From: Harmonia axyridis
Taxonomy: Eukaryota > Arthropoda > Insecta > Coleoptera > Coccinellidae
Assembly: GCF_914767665.1 (NCBI RefSeq)
Contig: NC_059505.1
Location: forward strand, 23,185,506-23,249,505
Length of the DNA stretch: 64,000 nt
Reading direction: 5' to 3'
The notes below the pieces were generated by a model, which was given only the letters and a program-made list of their open reading frames with translations, had not been told where the DNA came from and searched no databases. The position numbers and the translations under genes were made by a program. This document shows, in pieces, positions 43,396 through 55,872 of this stretch; positions within the stretch are counted from its first letter, which is position 1, and each line of letters opens with the position of its first letter.

Positions 43396-45121
43396 CAATA
43401 CTACCAACATATCTCTGGATCAGAGGTAGACAATTTATTAATCCCGACTCTCCTAAGTTTCTGTTGGACCTCTCAGAAGCTTGGAGCTTGTACGAAATAG
43501 CAAAATCGGCTATGTTTTGTGAGAGCTTATTTATATGTCTTGTCACTTAAGGCACAGCAGTGTTAATACTTCACCCATCAATTTTGAACACACATCGATT
43601 AGTAAATTTGAGTATTTCTTCAGTCTTGAGCTATTAAAAATGGGTGGAATTAATGAGGCCTATCAACCGGAGAACTTCAGGCAGGGTGTCACGGCTAGTT
43701 GTTCAGAGTTTCAGCAGATAGCATAAATCGTGTTTCCTCAGTTTTTCAGGTAAACTGAGATTCACCTATTCAAGGTTCATGATGACTGTGTTTTGAAACT
43801 TCAGATTATTCCCCATATTGATAGGAGGATTTTGAAGAAAAAAGAAGGCAAGTCATTAAAGCCTGGATAATAAAATCAAAAGCAACGAATATATCAGTCT
43901 GGATTGCATTTTTCAACAGGCCAAAAAGCATCTGGATCTCAGTCAATCAAAGACAATATTACTCGAAATCATAAAATTAATTAGTTAAAATTTGAAAAAA
44001 ATTGATTGAATTAGAATTCTAATTGACAAAAGGAAAATATAATAGAGTATGATTTTGTAGTGAATACAGAGAATACCTACTTTCAACAATTTTATAAATT
44101 GAAGAGGCCATTTCAAATTATCAAGTTCCATCTAGATAAATAAATTTCACCTTTTGTTACAAAATTTCTCTGTATTTACCAATAATAATAGTTTATCAAT
44201 GAGAATTTTCCCTTGGATCAACCGTTTTGAACTTGTAACCACTTAGTTTTATGTAATGTTGTTTTGATTTATCGAAATCCATATCCTTTTTGGTCAAATG
44301 CTATCAAGACTGATATATTCGTTGCCTTTGATTTTGGTAAAAATCAAATTCTTTGAAGGTGGAATCGTATTGCACAGGTTTTCTTCCACTAATAATCCAG
44401 GCTGTAATGACTTTTTAACAGTACTGGGAGAAATACTCAAATTACCTAATCGATGTGTGTTCAAAATTGATACAATTAATTCAACAATTTCTTGGATAAA
44501 AACCAATAACACAAACAAACTGAAGTAAAATCAATCTTCTGTCAATGATATTTCCGATAACAACCCGAATTTTTCAATTAAAATACTCCTGAATGAGTCA
44601 TTACCAACTTAACTTAGATTTTCCACAGCCGCCCGGGATGTCAATAATTCCTGAACGGACTATACCTGATAGTTACTATGGCACTGTCATGACAGCACTC
44701 TCGCAATCGTATCGTGATAGGTACTATAACTGAAAATATATTAGATTTCGGCCATTTACTTGCTGAATTAGATTCATCTGCGAGAATTTGCATTAAACAG
44801 TGAAAATCTCAACAGGAAATTTATTCAATTTTATTATCATAGTTTTTTTTTTAGTGTCATCCATTTTGTAGAAAGCTATTCCACGTTTGGGATAAAAATA
44901 TCACAAAAAAGAACCTTCCTTGGGATTGATACACCCCAGAAAGAACATTCTTTGAAATATTAAACAACAAGAACCTTCATTTGGATTGGAATAATACATC
45001 GAACCAACTCATTATACCTGCAACACATTCCTGTTGAATTTGAAAATATATCTGTGAATTGGAATCGGAGTACTGTGATTTCGTGCTTAAATAATATGCA
45101 TTTTATTTTATTATTATTATT
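43396..45121. other. Unassigned AT-rich DNA
   Basis: No gene recognised. Short frames on both strands near 44294-44528 are overlapping and have no motif. Confidence 0.4.
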
Positions 45122-46129
45122 TTAACTTATTGATGCCCAAGAGGTCGTTAATGACCCATATATTAGGAATTATTCTATCACGCAGTGCAAGTGGTAGATG
45201 GTGCGACCATTGCATTGATATAAAATAAATTATACTTCCTTAATCTCTTTCACATTTACGCGCTAAGCACAGAAGCATATACGTGTTTCTAGGTGCTTGT
45301 AAACACCGACGATTATGAGAAAAGTGATCAGGTGTACAAATTATTATTGGTAAGTAGCATCCATGTTTTTATAATTTTTTTTTTCATTTTTATTCATATC
45401 TCTGTAAGATGTTCTTGTAAATATATGATTTCATTCGATTTAATTTGAGTTAGATATACGAGGATGACAAGCTATTTTGGTCTGATGACCAAATGGTTAA
45501 CAACCCTTTGGGCATCTATGGAACTATTCATTTTTCTGTTTTATCTTTCAAGGAAGAGTGACTAAACTTCAAGAAGAATTGGAGAATTTGGATATCAATG
45601 ATCCACCAATTCCTCCTGAAGAAATATATACATATAACTTCCCCTGCAAATAATGACAAAACTACGGACTGTGATTCAGGAGGAGGAAACATATTTAGCT
45701 ATATTGAGCTGCCGACAGCTTAGAGCAGAAGTAGAACTCATGATATGCAGAAAAAAATTATCATAGGCATAAAATGAAACCCTTTATAATCGTCCACCAA
45801 GCAAGATGCTCGCTTTGTCAAAATAAAACAACTAAGGCATGTGAAAGTCGTAAATTTCCACTACATGATAATTGTTTTGAAGAATTACATGAATTTGAAT
45901 GATTTTTCCTTCTTATTTTCACTTCAAATCATATGAATAAAAATATATTGAACATTTTTTTGTCCTGTAAGTGCCCAAGGGGTAGTTAACGACCCTTGCT
46001 TTTAATCATAAATAATAATGAAAGATGTTTTCAACATTATTATAGGTCATATTCAATCATTTTCTGACAAAACATAGTAACCTTTATAATTTTAAAACGA
46101 GTTCATAGTTCAGGGCATTAATGGGTTAA
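45122..46129 (+). mobile_element. piggyBac-like element with large internal deletion
   Basis: The ends are TTAACTTATTGATGCCC and GGGCATTAATGGGTTAA, inverted copies that both include the TTAA target typical of piggyBac. GCCCAAGAGGTCGTTAATGACCC-type sequence at about 45135 recurs in direct orientation at about 45973, as a subterminal repeat. The remaining interior encodes only the two ends of a transposase. Full-length relatives are about 2-3 kb, so the catalytic middle has been lost. Confidence 0.85.
45545..45903 (+). pseudogene. piggyBac-type transposase remnants (N- and C-terminal)
   Basis: The N-terminal remnant reads LQEELENLDINDPPIPPEEI, then DKTTDCDSGGGN and CRQLRAEVELM in a shifted frame. 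It follows the acidic Asp/Pro-rich start and the (S/G)RQL-R-AEAE box of these transposases. The C-terminal remnant at about 45800-45903 reads QARCSLCQNKTTKACESRKF, then PLHDNCFEELHEFE and a stop. It keeps the C-x2-C...C...C pattern of the cysteine-rich domain. The DDD catalytic core is absent. Confidence 0.8.
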
Positions 46130-46625
46130 AAGATGAAAATGATCTGCTGGAGAAGGTTGAATTCATTCGTCGTGAGTCGAGGTGACACCCGATTCATTTA
46201 AGTTAATTTGTCTAATTTTTCATGGAGTGAAAGGGTCTACTAATGTAAATCTTGATTTCATTAAATTTGTTAAAACTTGAGTATGAGTTTCGTAGCCAAA
46301 TAAGACAAACCAACCCTAGAAGTTTGTCATGAAGTCTCAGCTTGATAATTTTTTCCCATGTGAACAGTTGTTACAGTACAGCTTTTCAAGTTTTCGTCGA
46401 GAAAAGCCCTTTTTCTTCGAGAAGAGAAGAGTTGAATTCAGAATGTTTGTGTCAAATTGCTACTAACAAATGTTACTAACCCTGCGCCGTCCAGGATTTT
46501 CCCCGGAATACTTGGGGAAGTTGAATATATAAAGTCACTATATGCAGAAAATATGTTCAATGAATCTAAAACGGAAAGTTTCGTGTTATAATGATTAATG
46601 TCACACATTTTCCGAAGAACCCATA
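46130..46625. other. Spacer
   Basis: No gene recognised between the piggyBac-like element and the next inverted-repeat element. Confidence 0.4.
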
Positions 46626-48616
46626 GGGGAAATGCAGACAAAAAATTACAAAAATGACATACCGTTTAGTTTTACAATAATATATTTTTAGCTATTGCAT
46701 TAATACTCCCATTTTGGTACTAAATACTAATTTAAACTTAATTGTTTATATTATAAGCTGAAAATTGAAAAAACTAAAAAAATGAAAGATATAAGAAATT
46801 ATTCCGACTTCTAACAAAATCCGTTTCGTCCGTATACTAAGGACAAAATTACACTAGTAATGGACATAATGACAGACATAATATTCAAATGCAAACTCCG
46901 CAAATAAACGTTCTGGTTCTTTTCGAGACAGTAGCAAACGATGTATGAGCCAGTGAAAACACTGGATGTAACGTAGCCACTGTTCACCAGGTTTGAAACG
47001 AAAAAAACGACACTGCAAAAAATGCATTGTCAGTCATCGTCATCCTCATTTTTTTTCTCAATTTTAAAGGGTTTAATGTCGGACTATTCGATGTCATCGA
47101 CTTTTTTATTTTTCAACGGTCTTCCTTTCTTTACCACCGGTGTTTTTTTAACATTGAATAATATTTAGTAACTTCTTGTTTCTTTTTCTTGGGGATTGTT
47201 CGCAGCAGATTTAGCCTTGATTTTGAAGGAGTGGTGAAAGAATTTCATTACGAAAGGATAATGATCCTGATCTATTTTAATAATCAGGAATCAATAGGTA
47301 ATTTACCTATTTTTTACAAGATACATACCTGAAATTTCACGTTTTATCACGTATAGTGCATGCAAACAATGTACAAAATAACATGAAAATGAGCTCATTA
47401 GTTCCACGTGAAAATCAATCTACACTGTATCCGTAAAGTATGGAACAAATTTATTTTTAGCTAAACAGACCATTTTAAGAAATAATCCTGAAACACGTCG
47501 ATTTTTTATTTTAATTTACGGTATTTTAAAATAATGATGTATTACTTAATTACTTTCGCGTAATGACGTCACCGTAATTTTTTTTTAAATGGAACACCCC
47601 CTTGTGTCTCAATTTTCCAATTACTTTAGCTGAGCTGATTCAAAAAATGTATCACATGTTGATTCCAATTGGTACAGGGTGGACAAAAATACAATAGTTT
47701 TGTGTGTGCTCATAAAGCAACGCGTAACAGCTCATTTTTATTAATCTGAAAATGTAACAAACTACAGGGTGTTACATTCAAACCAATTGCCGCTAGACAA
47801 TAAGTATTTTTGATAATATTGTTAATTTAACTAATAAAGAATGTTACGCGTTACTTTATGAGCACACACAAAACTATTGTATTTTTTTCCACCCCCTGTA
47901 CCAATTGGAATCAACATGTGATACATTTTTGGAATCAGCTCAGCTAGAGTAATCAGAAAATTGAGACAAAATTGGGGTGTTCCAATAAAAAAAAATGACG
48001 GTGACGTCATAACTCGAAAGTAATTCACCCTGTATATTAGATTATCATTTTAAAATACGGTAAATTAAAATAAAAAATCGACGTGTTTCAGGATTATTTC
48101 TCAAAATGGTCTGTTTAGCTAAAAATGAATTTGTTCCATACTTTACGGACACAGGCTATAAAATTCTATCATTTCCAAAAATATATTTTCTTCACATGTA
48201 TCGGGCAAAATGACATGTAGCTTTGTCCAGGATAGTATGTCATTTTGTCCAATACATACTTTTTATAATATTGAAACACAATTTCAAAACAAAACCAATA
48301 TTCATCTTAAAAATTATATATATTATTACGTCATAACCGTAATAACAAGAAAACATTCAATATACAACGAATACGGTCATGACACTCTCCAGAAGCAATT
48401 CAAAAACTAAATGAACAAGAAAAATTCAACCGATACCAAAACACATTTGGCTATTACACCAATGAACCAGACAGTAGGATGTCATTTTCTTCGCAGGATT
48501 GTCATCATCAAAAGCGGGTTCCGAATCACTGTAAAACCCCGATTTATACGGCGCCAATTTTGAAAAAATCTAAAAGTTCATTTTGTGCGCATATGTCGTT
48601 TTGTCCGCATTTCGCC
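46626..48616 (-). mobile_element. TA-flanked DNA element of unassigned family (1.99 kb)
   Basis: The ends GGGGAAATGCAGACAAAA and TTTTGTCCGCATTTCGCC are inverted copies with two mismatches, each next to TA. The minus strand has coding-like pieces: FYSDSEPAFDDDNPAKKMTS near the right end, and VVKKGRPLKNKKVDDIE and KIEKKNEDDDD near 47030-47130. They are acidic, or basic with an AT-hook-like KGRPLK. No catalytic domain is readable. A 730-base palindrome (P4) occupies the middle. Confidence 0.68.
47425..48154. mobile_element. Palindromic element P4 with a second palindrome-type end inside
   Basis: Outer ends CTGTATCCGTAAAGTATGG and the inverted copy with TTTACGGACACAG are complementary, and the arms remain so toward the centre (about 47790). 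Within the arms lie TACAGGGTGGAC (about 47675) and its inverted partner ending CCCCTGTA (about 47901), plus a CAGGGTGTTAC at the centre. So one palindrome may have landed in another. Its outer ends differ from the CAGGGTG group. Confidence 0.8.
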
Positions 48617-49419
48617 TACTCACTTGTGGAATTATGCTACTGAATTTTTTAAGTCGGTCTCTCATCTCAGTATGATGCACTCAATGAAGTGAATGCAATA
48701 AAAAACATAACCTCAGTTATAAACACGATAGTCAGTTTTCTATTAATAATTCTTTCCAAGTGAATCCGAGATTTGATGCCGTCCGTATTGTTTTACCACC
48801 GGAAGTTTTTCAGAATGATTTATTATTTCCTGTTATTTGTAAAATATCTCGACTCAAACCTGAATAATTCAGTCCCAAAAAACCGAGATTCATTCACACT
48901 AAAGTTCAGTTCCAATTCTGAACACGTCATCCTTCACGGGAGAACCCTTATTTTCGTAAACGTTTTCACGATGGAAATCCTCTCGGTAACTAGGCGAATT
49001 AGGAAATAAAGGAACGGGTCAGTCAGAATTCGACCCATTTGTCAGATGTCAGAAAGTTTTACACATCTAAGTTTTGTAGTCCCGTAGGGGATTCAAGTAA
49101 GGCACGAACTTGTTTGGTGCTTATTGGAAAACTAAGGAAACGGCTGATCGAATTTGAGCCCAGTCGTTGCGGTCATGCGGAGGACACAAACGGCCAGTCG
49201 AAGACGAACATAGAATCACAATTAGGCTCCGTGGAATTCATAGCCAATTACCACGGATTTATGATTGTCCATATAGTACCTACTTCCAGTGGAATGGTGA
49301 AGGAATGTGAAGGATATGACGCTACTATGACAACAGTAAGTGTGTGAATCATATTTCATAGATGAAGATTGTGGTGCATACAAATCATTAATAATATATT
49401 ATAACTTGCAGAATAGACT
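48617..49419. other. Spacer with one unassigned ORF
   Basis: The frame 49039-49347 (102 codons) is less AT-rich than the surroundings and reads KARTCLVLIGKLRKRLIEF in its middle. I recognise no family. Nothing else seen. Confidence 0.3.
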
Positions 49420-49990
49420 CCTATACCTACACGAATGCGGAATTCGAAAACGAGCGATGAAGGAGCGAGTTTTCGAACGCATGAGTGTTGGAATTGACTT
49501 CTGCAACGAGTATTGGACGATATTTTCTCTATTTCAGTTGAATTTTATGAAATATTATCGAAATTCAATTAAAAATTCAGATTTAACATCCTAGTGACTC
49601 TTGTATTATATCTTGGCAGTTGGTGTGAATGTTACAAAAATTGACAGATTACGAAATTTGATTTTGATTCGTACGTTTCGAATTTTGAAATAATTTATAA
49701 TTATGCATTAAATTCGTGAATATTGTCTGAAGAAATTGATTCAACACCACCAGAATTAAGAGAAATTGCGAATAATGTTGCATATCATTTCACTATATCC
49801 TAATCATATCATATTGACAATTGACTTGTCTTGAAATTTAATGAGATAGTCTGCGTTGACAACCACAAAACGAAAAACTCAACTGAAAACATTGCTGTAA
49901 TGAGTTCATTACAGTACTGTTTTTAGAACTGTAATGAACTCATTACTAAACTGAAATAGAGAAAAATTATTTCAGAATCAATTTCAATAT
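49420..49990 (+). repeat. Dispersed repeat R1, copy 2 (uninterrupted)
   Basis: This copy matches both flanks of P2 and, inverted, both flanks of the mariner copy at 50.6 kb. It contains two internal foldbacks: TTCGAAAACGAGCGA against GGAGCGAGTTTTCGAA, and GTAATGAGTTCATTACAG against CTGTAATGAACTCATTAC. It shows both empty sites: GATTCGTACGTTTCG (about 49666-49680) for P2 and, on the minus strand, TCAATATGATATGATTAGG (about 49798-49816) for the mariner. Confidence 0.9.
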
Positions 49991-50559
49991 TCTAAAGTAA
50001 CTCATCGAAATGTTTGTCAGTAATTTTCTTTCTTCAGATAATTTTTCAGTGTTATTATTGAAATATTTGTGAGTTAAATGAATAATTAATTTCTGTAGAA
50101 TATTTCCAAATGAATGCAATATAGTCAATGAAGTGATCCTTCGACAAAAAACAACAACGAATTGCCTTTGAGACAGTTGAGCAGTTGGTCTCACACATTA
50201 GGATTCCACTTAATGATGAAGAATCCGTCAATACTCTTAAACGGAAGACCTAGAAACTTCAAAATTTCAAAAGAGGTTCGGATTTTGAATGGAATAATAA
50301 ATCCGTTTTCGAATTCCATTTTGTTCATCCGTCTATATAAAAAATAGCTTTCAGGAGGAAGGTCTCAGATACTTGAGATTTTCAGGACAGGTTCGGATCT
50401 CAAAAGCAGGGGTTAACCTCTCTTATTGGTAAAAGCCGACTAGTGGTTCCATATACATGGATCTTCGAATTTTGATTTTTCTGTTAATTTTCAAACTTGA
50501 ACTTATAATGATTAATATAATAATAATATTTTTCGTTTTGTAGTTGTCTATACTAACTT
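49991..50559. other. Spacer
   Basis: No gene recognised between the two R1 copies. Confidence 0.4.
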
Positions 50560-50606
50560 CCAATCCTATCAAATTTCAACAAACAACAATAATTGTCAAT
50601 ATAGTA

Positions 50607-51547
50607 AGGGGTGTTTTTTTTTTTTGAGGTATATAACTTTAAGTTGGCATTACTGTTCAAGATGACAACCGATTTAACAGCTGTCAAGTGATTCATTCTC
50701 AGTTTGGTTTGGCAATTCATCATGAATAGACTCACGCCTGAATAACGCTTGCAAATAGTGCAATTTTATTTCGAAAATAATGGTTCTGTGCGGAATACGT
50801 ATCGCGCACTACGTCCATTTTATTTTGTTTAGCGATGAAGCGCACTTTTTGTTGAATAGCTACGTCAACAAACAAAACTGCCGCATTTGGAGTGAAGCTA
50901 ATCCTCAAGTGTATGTCGAAACACCGTTTCATCCAGAAAAACTGACTGTTTGGTGCGCTTTATGGGCTGGTGGAATCATTGGTCCGTACTTCTTCAAAAA
51001 CGATGATGGCCAGAACGTTACAGTCAATGGTGATTGGTATAGAGCCATGATTGCTAACTTTTTCATTCCTGAATTGAACAACCATGATGTCCAGGAGCTG
51101 TGGTTCCAACAAGACGGCGCAACATGTCACACAGCTTATGCTACAATCGATTTATTGAAAGACACGTTTGGTGACCGCCTAATTTCACGTTTTGGACCTG
51201 TGAATTGGCCTCCAAGATCTTGTGATTTAACACCGCTTGACTAATTTCTTTGGGGCTATGTAAAGTCATTGGTCTATGCGGATAAGCCACAAACCCTTGA
51301 CCATTTGGAAGACAACATTCGCCGTGTTATTGCCGATATACGGCCACAAATGTTGGAAAAAGTCATCGAAAATTGGACGTCCAGATTGGACTACATCCGA
51401 GCCAGCCGTGGCGGTTATATGCCAGAAATCATATTTAAAATGTAATGCCATAAGATTATCTTGCGGATTAATAAAATTCATGTCAATCGAATAATCCATT
51501 GTTGTTTTATTGCAATTTGAAGTTCTATAGCTCTAAAAAAACACCCT
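50607..51547 (+). mobile_element. mariner-type element, internally deleted (941 bp)
   Basis: The ends AGGGGTGTTTTTTT and AAAAAAACACCCT are inverted repeats, and each is next to TA. The right TA and flank match the uninterrupted R1 copy. The element is shorter than typical 1.3 kb relatives because about 130 transposase codons are missing after the first 25-30. Confidence 0.92.
50722..51445 (+). pseudogene. mariner-type transposase, deleted and with stops
   Basis: The start reads MNRLTPE-stop-RLQIVQFYFENN, the first DNA-binding helix. After RNTYRAL it joins abruptly to the catalytic part in another frame: ILFSDEAHFLLN (first Asp), WCALWAGGIIGPYFF, WFQQDGATCHTA (second Asp), WPPRSCDLTPLD (third catalytic block) followed by a stop, then FLWGYVKSLVYADKPQTLDH and RLDYIRASRGGYMPEIIFKM. 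All three catalytic positions are present but most of the DNA-binding region is lost. A single stop (TAA at 51242-51244) interrupts the C-terminal part. Confidence 0.93.
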
Positions 51548-51870
51548 TAATAAATTAGATATAGTGAAATGATTTGCAATATTATTCGCAATTTCTCTCA
51601 ATTCTGGTGGTGTTGAATAGATTTTGTCAGACATAATTCACGAATTTAATGCGTAATTGTAAATTATTTCAAAATTCGAAACGTAGTTACGATTCAAATT
51701 CAAATTCCGTAATGATTGGAATTTTCGTAACAGTCACACAAACTGCCACGATACAATACAAAAGTCACCAGGATGAATTGCACAATATTTCACAAAACTG
51801 GACTGAAATAGAGAAAATATCGTCCAATACTCGTTGCAGAAGGCAATTCCAATGTGAGAATATTAACTTC

Positions 51871-52929
51871 ATTCTGCTGAATTCTATTCTCACTGCAATA
51901 ACAGTGGTTTTCGATGAAAATAACAAATTAATTCAATGAATGTAAATAATAAAAACTCTCTAGAAATAACAATCCGTACGATCATTTCTCGTTATTAATT
52001 ATTTGTTGATTTTGATGATATGCACATTGCATACTCTCATTATTTCATCAATAAAAACTATTTATTTTAGTTATTCTATTTTGATGATGATGATCGTCGT
52101 TAAATGTAATAATTTCAGGGAATGATGTATATATTCAAAACAATGAATTGAATTGGTCTTCTGATTGAATTTCGATAATTGGAATTGTAATTACTGAAAA
52201 TGCAGATAGAAATATCAAACTGCCTTCGATTATTATGTAGCTATTACAAAAAGCCTACTCAGTACCAATTGTTCAGTTCTTGGTAAAACTAAAATAGTCA
52301 GCTAATCACTCATCAAATTATGGAAGACACTTTTGGAAATTTCTCGATAAAGGAAATATAGCGAAGTATTCTCCATTTTACTTCAAATTATTGAAACTAT
52401 TCTCATATAATCATAGATTAGACAACGTCTGCCAGGTCCGCTAGATATAGAGTTGATTCGAAAATTCTCAACCATGAACATGTTGGGTTAGAATTTTGGA
52501 TGGAACATAACTTTTGAATTTCATGATTCTGAGTAGTTTGAGATCTAATTTTTTAAATTTGAAGCTTCAATTATCGATCTCCAAATTTTTGAATCCTATT
52601 TTCGAGCTAGGAGAACCAATGCTGAATAACAAAGTTCTCCCACCAATAGCTTTTATATGGCATCCGAAAAAAGCTCCACATCAAGGCTTTGGCTTGGAAC
52701 TTCTTTAATTTATGTAATTTTTTTAATAATGTATCATTCTTAAAATATGAACTCAATAAAATTGTAGTATTAATTTCATATATTAAAAATCCTAAATTGA
52801 AGTTAACATGATATTCATTATCCTGAACGTTTATTTTAAAAATACCGGGTGTCGCGATTATAGCCTGATTTTTTCATAACATTTCTAACACTATGTAGAG
52901 TGTAACACTTATATTATCAAGTTGGAATT
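51871..52929. other. Spacer
   Basis: No gene recognised. The end-like phrase CGGGTGTCGCGATTATAGCC at about 52846 resembles palindrome termini but has no partner. Confidence 0.4.
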
Positions 52930-53195
52930 AAACTTACACTTCAGCCTTATCTTTTTCGTCAATTTTATTTTTGATTCACTTCATTATTTTCTTAGTACGG
53001 AAGTAGGATCGCATGATTTTATGGAAAATGAAGATCCAAATTAACCAACGAATAAACGAAACACAATAAAAAGAAACAAGTTAAACAAAAGTGTCAGTAG
53101 CGATTATTTCCATTTCTGTCACGAAAAAATTCAAGAAGTATGGACCGTCGTTGCCAAGGCAACGACCAGATAGTACTCATGACGAGGATTGAGGA
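52930..53195 (-). repeat. Dispersed repeat R2, inverted partial copy
   Basis: This is the reverse complement of about 36795-37065. Shared phrases are TTCGTCAATTTTATTTTTGA, GATCGCATGATTTTATGGAA and GTACTCATGACGAGGATTGA. Confidence 0.88.
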
Positions 53196-54536
53196 AACCT
53201 AGTTGTAAAACACCACATTTTCCCGGTTGAGGGGGAACTGACACTCTCAGCACCAATGGCTCAACGTCTCTAGGTCCTCGTGAATTTCTCCCGCGGTGCT
53301 GATAGGTCATCCAAACCATTTGGTGTAATCGCCAATCGGCGAATTGAGAACAATTAGTCTTGGGAATCTTACCAAGCGACCGTCATCAGATGTATTAAAC
53401 ACACCAGCTATACTGAGCCTCATCTGTTTCCCTTACGCATAAAAAATAAACGACCATAATATCGGTATATTCTCTATTTGCCAAATTGATCAATTTGATA
53501 ATTCCAAATTTCATAACAATATGGAATACAACCAATAAATAAAATCAATAATATAATTGAAAAGTGGACGGAAAGTTTCTTGATGTGGTAATCTTTTATT
53601 AGGGAATTTGGGGAATCTTGATTGATAACCCGCTCTACCGTAACCGCCACAAAAACCAAACAGGACTAGGAAATCAGAATATTCTTAATTCGAGAAGTTA
53701 TGAAACATCTGTATAGCGGGGGATTCAGCATTCAACATTCTTGTGGGATTCAACACAAATAAATTTTTCGAAATTCTATTTTGATGGAAAATATTTTCCA
53801 GAAAAAAATTGTCAAAATATCAGAATATAAAAAAAATATGCATTCAGCAGAACAAGAAATTTTTCCAATTTAATCTTAAGACGGAATGGTACCACGTGCG
53901 TTTGAGCGCATCTGTCAAAGTTTACCTATTCAGCTCCCTCCAGCCCCTCTGAGAAGCCATCACTTTTAAGGATGAGTGGAGCAATCTCAAACGTTCTTAT
54001 GATTTTCCATCCTTTTCTACCACATCTAAGAATTCAGATACGTTTGACGGCATTCAATTCTTACACGCCAGCCAATGAAATCGCAGTGAACTGTACGAAC
54101 GGTTGTTCGAACATTTGGCAATGCAGCAACTTCGAGCTCGAAAGACAGGTACAGAGATGGTATTAGGTATCTTCTAGGACGGATTGACCAGATGTTTTGA
54201 AAGGAATAACTCGCTTTTTATGATGGGCAATAAAACCGATTTTAGAGAGGGTTGTGAGAAATATCAGTTAGGATCGACTATTATCAGATGGGTTCGAGAA
54301 AAAATGTATATGCTAAATTTGTTCAGATTCCTTCATTCTTACGAAAATTAATTTGATTCAAAAACGTATTTAGTGGAATAATAAAAAAAATCAAAACAAA
54401 TGCACCGAAACTTTTCACATAAGCGGATCACATATGGTTAGCCAAATCAAAATGAACCATCAATATGATGGTCATCCAAATATGATATCGGATGAATGAT
54501 GGAACATGGTCATTTATGACCAATATTCATTTCAAG
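53196..54536. other. Unassigned spacer
   Basis: No gene recognised. The part 53200-53420 is GC-richer and looks like a repeat fragment. The minus-strand frame 53474-53659 has a hydrophobic stretch but no motif. Confidence 0.4.
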
Positions 54537-55735
54537 TCAGTTGTTATATCGTATTGATCAACATGCTGAATATTACGATTCATTTATATTGAAGGCAAAA
54601 AAAAAGTACTAAAATTTTCAAAAATTCTTATTTTCACAAACTGCCTTCGTACAAAAAACAGTTGTTATATCGCATTGATTCTCCATGTTCAGGATTACGA
54701 TCCATGAATTTTGAAGGCATAAAAAGTACTGGAATTTGAAAAAAAAGCCTATTTTCAAAAATTGACCACGTACAAAAATCAGTTGTTATATAGCAATATC
54801 GCATTGATTCTAATATTCAGGACGCTCAGGATTACGATTCATTTTTTGAAGGCAAAAAAAAGAATGGAATTATAAAAAATTCTCATTCTCAGAAATTGAC
54901 TACATACAAAAATCAGTTGTTATATCAAAATATCGCATTAATTCTCAATGGTCAGGATTACGATCCAACAATTTTGAAGAGAAAAAAAGGACTCTAATCT
55001 CATTTTCAGAAATTGACTATGCAGAATCAAGAAATTTCTAAACAATAATAACATCTTAGTACTGACCTTCAATATTCCCTTATAATTACCAACGAGTTCA
55101 ACTGAAATATTAATTCTTGTTGTGCATAAAAATAATCACATTTCCATACACTGAAAGATAAATTGGGATTGACTGAATATCTACGGAACAAATTTACATG
55201 ATTAAAAAAACTAATAGTTGTCATAATTATTGAATGACCACGTACTAATGAGATTATTCTCGGAAAATGTGAAAACTATAAACATGAAATTTGGTAAAAA
55301 ATCAGTTCTTATATCACTTATTGATCTTTCATACTCAGGATCACGATCCATTAATTTGGAAGGCAAAAAAAGGACTAAAATCTTTTTTGAAAATTCTCAT
55401 TTTCAGAAATTGACTTCGTACAAAAATCAGTTGTTATATCGCAATATCGCATTGATTCTCCTTGCTCAGAATTGCGATCCATTTATTTTGAAGGCAATAA
55501 AAGGTTCTCAAATTTCAAAAAATTCTCATGTTCAGAAATTGACTCACATCGTAACATCGTAGTACTGAACTTCAATATTACCATATAATTATCTACCATT
55601 TCAACTGAAATGTTATATCATGTTGTGCATGAACATATAATCTCTTTCCCATACACTGAAAGATGACACAGATTATGCATGATTAAAAAACTAATAGTAT
55701 CATCATAAGAATGACCATGAACTAATAAGATTTTT
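54537..55735 (+). repeat. Minisatellite with higher-order duplication, unit about 120 bp
   Basis: A unit beginning TCAGTTGTTATATCGCATTG, continuing CAGGATTACGATCCAT, GAAGGCAAAAAAAG, and ending AGAAATTGACTACGTACAAA, occurs about four times in tandem from 54537 to 55015. It is followed by about 220 bases of unique sequence (TAGTACTGACCTTCAATATT, CACTGAAAGAT). Then about two more units (55300-55540) and a second copy of the unique part (to about 55735) follow. Copies are imperfect. The 110-codon frame at 55230-55562 is within it and not a gene. Confidence 0.88.
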
Positions 55736-55872
55736 CTTGTTTTCCTGTAGAAATCAAATTTGATATTTTTACATGATACTCCCAAAAAGCAAGTAATAGG
55801 ATCAGAATAAATAAATCCTTGAATCTCTTGTTACCCATATCGAAAAGAATTGACAGCTAACTAAACTGAATA

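Larger units (their letters stand above)
50560..51870 (-). repeat. Dispersed repeat R1, copy 3 (inverted), split by a mariner element
   Basis: 50560-50606 and 51548-51870 are the reverse complement of 49430-49850. The mariner copy lies between them at a TA. Confidence 0.85.

Noticed and set aside
54537..55545. CRISPR-like array
   Set aside because: Repeats are about 120 bases, imperfect and contiguous, without short direct repeats separated by unique spacers, and the DNA is eukaryotic.
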